Shown here one piece after another: positions 61,116 through 64,000 of a stretch of 64,000 nucleotides of DNA; the stretch's first letter is position 1, and each line of letters starts with the position of its first letter. Under the pieces are notes generated by a model. The model did not search any database. It saw only the letters and a list, made by a program, of their open reading frames with translations, and was not told where the DNA came from. Source of the DNA: Zonotrichia leucophrys gambelii. Its lineage: Eukaryota; Chordata; Aves; Passeriformes; Passerellidae. The stretch lies in assembly GCF_028769735.1 (NCBI RefSeq), contig NC_088178.1:1364001-1428000 (forward strand). The letters run 5' to 3'. Both the position numbers and the translations under genes were made by a program.

Positions 61116-64000
61116 CACCATGGGGTTCCTTAGGCAGGAATAAATCATTTAGATGTGAGAATGGAGCAGTTCAGCAGAAAAGGAGCTGTGTCCACAGTGC
61201 AATAGAAACACAGCACGAGTCAATAACATCTTGCTGTTATAAAATCATGACAAGAATTGTGCATCCAGTGCTGCTTATCACACCACCAGAAATTTAAGGA
61301 ACATTTTGAGAGTGTTCACATGAAGCCATTGAAGATGGTTCAGGGCTCTGTAAAGTATTACCTGAAGGGAAAAGGTAAGATTAAATTGGGACTGATGAGT
61401 TCAAAAGAAATCACTTGGGGACAGGTAGAGATGAGCATCTTTGCAGCCAGCAAAAGATGTCAAACAAATATTTGGAAAGTGTTTTATGGTAAGAACAGTG
61501 AAGCACAGAAATAGATGGATTAGGAGAGCTGCAAATCTCTTCCAAGGATTGGAGTAGCATCCCTCAGAAAAGACCTAGGTAGAGAGACTTTAGGCAACCT
61601 CTCACATCCCTTCCATCCAGCAGGTGCTACTGGGTGCAAAGAGGTGTGAAATTACCCACAACACTGCAACAAGAAAAGGGATTTCTGAAAAGGCAAAAAA
61701 AAAAAAAATTACAGTATCTCCTACTTTTTGTTCTATGCAAAAATCAAGTAAAAAATAAAACCTTGCTGTGAATTGCTTTCTCTCCTGAAGATCTGCACTC
61801 CAATTTCACCATTTGCTGCCATGTATGTCTCTCACACAAAGGACTTTTACATAACCCTCCCTCCACTGCAAGTTTTGACTGGGGGCCAACAGCTGCCTCA
61901 TGCCTTTCAGAACAGACTGCTGGACAAGCAAAAGCAGAAAGAGGCTGGCATAAGGAAAACAGCACCTTTGTTTATAAAACAAATACTACTGTGGAATTTG
62001 CAAACTTTTCAGTCAAAGAATTTCCTTGTCATAACAACACATGAAGTGCCCCATATTTATAAGAGCACATTAGAAAAAAAAATCTAGGATATGAGGTACT
62101 ATTGGCATGGTATTTGCTATTATTTCAGTGTAGAAGGATGTCAGTGGGTATTGGGAAGTCACAAACATGGTGAGTTACCCTGGAATTCATCATGATGAGG
62201 ATGACTCAAAGTGCAACGATTGGCCCAGATGATGTTCAGGCTGAAATTTATTGTGGATTTGTTACCAAGTGCATGAAACACATTCCCAGAGCCAGCAGCC
62301 TGATCCAGCAGTGGCCATCAGTGAGGGGAACAGGATCATGTGCTGTGGAAGGAGGCAATCCATGGGTGGAGGCATCAGCCGGACATGTCAGGATTAAAGG
62401 ATTAAAGCTACTGGCTGTGGAATGCAGTCCCCTAAGAACCAAAACAAACACAAATCCCAGAGTTTCTACCAAAGAGGATGAAAACAGAGAGCAAGAAAAT
62501 TGGTCATCCACGAGGCTGATCAGGGAAGTATTAACAGGAAGACTGAAATCACACCTTGCCTCTCTTCTCTGGTATTTACCTCCCTTAGCAGTAACCATGC
62601 AAGAGAGGGTCACTAACAGAATTCTCCTTATTCCAGCAACAAGGCTCAGTTGAAGGATTCCCTTAGGAACAGGGAATTTTCTTATTCTCAAGGTTAAAAT
62701 GGGGCAAGTAAGTGCTCAGTGCACAGACAGGAGCTGAATGAAATACCTTGGCTGAGATGACAAGTTTAAAGTGCAGCTTACAACTTAACATGTCTGTGTC
62801 TAAGGGCTGCACTTTTTTCACCAAATTTCAGTGGTAGGTACCCAGAACAATGAATTAAAATCATACTTCTGTTTGAAATTAATCCTTTACTGAACTCCTA
62901 TTCTGTGGTCCCTCCTCATTTGTTCCAGTTGAGGTGGTAACTTCTGGGTACTCAGCAGCCTGGTTGAAGTAAGTGTGACTAGAGGAGGAGGAAGAGGAGG
63001 AGGAGGAGGGGAGGAGGGCAGCAGATCCCTGTGCAGATCCCTGTGCATGCTGGGAGGGATGGGCTCAGAGGGGCCTTGCAGTGGGGGAGCTCTGTACAGC
63101 ATCCAGTGCTGGGCTCTATAAATTCCAGCCTTGTCTTTTAGTTTTACTTGATCTAATGCAATGTGTCCCCTGTAACTCTGCTCTTTTCCATTATTAATGG
63201 TTTCTAGGAAAATATTCTGAAATTCTGCCCTGATAAGCACCTAGACAAACTCGATGTTTCCTCTCTGAGACACAAAAGAGGAGGTTAAGCTGTTTTCACC
63301 CCCACATCCCTGGAGCCATGAGAAGTACCAGATCTGTCTCTGCTGGGCCAGACTAAGCCCTGGCTCACCACAAACTCAGTGCAGCACCGACAAATGATCT
63401 CCACAGTAAATGATGCAAATAAGAAATGTCAGCATGTTCCAAAATTCCTCACTTAATCTTATTGCCAGTTGTATAGTCTGGATAATCAGTAAATAAATCC
63501 CTCTAACTTTGCTCAAATCCTTAGGGGCTGAATACACAGAGAGCACTTTCTAATTCATCCTCATTAACCTTCCCAGCTCTAAACAAAGTAATTTCCTTCT
63601 TCTCTTAGTGTCTGAATTTTCCACTGGCCTCTGCAACACCTGATTTAGCAGCAATGATTTCTCACTTGTGATTTCTCTGTCGAGCTGGCATTGTTCTTTT
63701 TCCTCACACATATGCTTGCTGGAATAGCACGAATCAGCAAGATTTAAAACCTCCCATTCTTAAGTCTGAAGCCCCTGAAGGGAAATTGCAGTTGTGATGC
63801 CAAGGAACACAGTCGTACGTTATTTGACTTTTCCTCGGCCAGGCTGACAGCAGAGGGGGAGCAAGGGAGGAAGGAAAGGGGAAGGGAGAGGAAGATGGCA
63901 TTTTAATAGCACCCTCACTGCTTTCACACAGTTGGATCTCTGTGCTCTGCAGCAGCACCATTTCCTTTCCCTTTGCCTCACTTTCAGCCAGCACTGCTCA

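Larger units (their letters stand above)
55655..64000 (-). other. DNM3: DNM3 intron, continues past the window
   Basis: I looked for the PH-domain exon that should precede (around DSWKASLLRAGVYPDK) and did not find it. Contents are two CR1 fragments and otherwise AT-rich sequence. A 118-codon minus-strand open frame at 59144-59500 has no recognised family, and no good splice context was established for it. Confidence 0.7.

Noticed and set aside
1..64000. miR-199a / miR-214 cluster (DNM3OS)
   Set aside because: It lies in a more upstream DNM3 intron in human; I looked for the mature sequences on both strands and saw none.

Overview
The window looks like vertebrate nuclear DNA from a bird, most likely a songbird. 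Genes are split into small exons with GT-AG introns. Two GC-rich promoter islands are present. CR1 LINE 3' ends and several solo-LTR copies resemble families that are abundant in passerines. The species call is inference; bird is well supported by CR1 and the protein matches.

Three genes are recognised from their proteins, in the order SUCO (minus) - PIGC (plus) - DNM3 (minus). Read on the other strand this is DNM3 - PIGC - SUCO, the order and orientation I recall from human 1q24. SUCO supplies exon 1 (signal peptide, ~15.0 kb), exon 2 (~4.1 kb) and part of a further luminal-domain exon running off the left edge (1-135). PIGC is complete in one coding exon (23713-24591). DNM3 contributes its last four coding exons: start of the GTPase effector domain (55490-55654), rest of the GED (50620-50846), proline-rich domain (48433-48666) and the C-terminal tail (35277-35346). 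Its 3' UTR probably runs to a poly(A) site near 31.04 kb. Earlier DNM3 exons lie beyond the right edge.

Layout: 1-15.0 kb SUCO introns (an LTR, a strong hairpin, a TG repeat, a 380-bp GGGAA polypurine tract and a 47-bp minisatellite); 15.0-16.1 kb SUCO CpG promoter with CCAAT, ZNF143-like and YY1-like sites; 16.1-23.2 kb intergenic with two LTRs; 23.2-24.65 kb PIGC; 24.65-31.0 kb intergenic with two minisatellites; 31.0-35.3 kb DNM3 3' UTR; 35.3-64 kb DNM3 introns with two minisatellites, an orphan CpG island, three LTRs and CR1 fragments.

The genes are neighbours, not a pathway: PIGC acts in GPI-anchor synthesis at the ER, SUCO is an ER-associated SUN-domain glycoprotein, and DNM3 is a membrane-fission GTPase. 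The most striking observation is a solo LTR with a perfect 5-bp target duplication inserted 12 nt from the 3' splice site of the DNM3 GED exon, between that splice site and its original polypyrimidine tract. I found no new multi-gene system.
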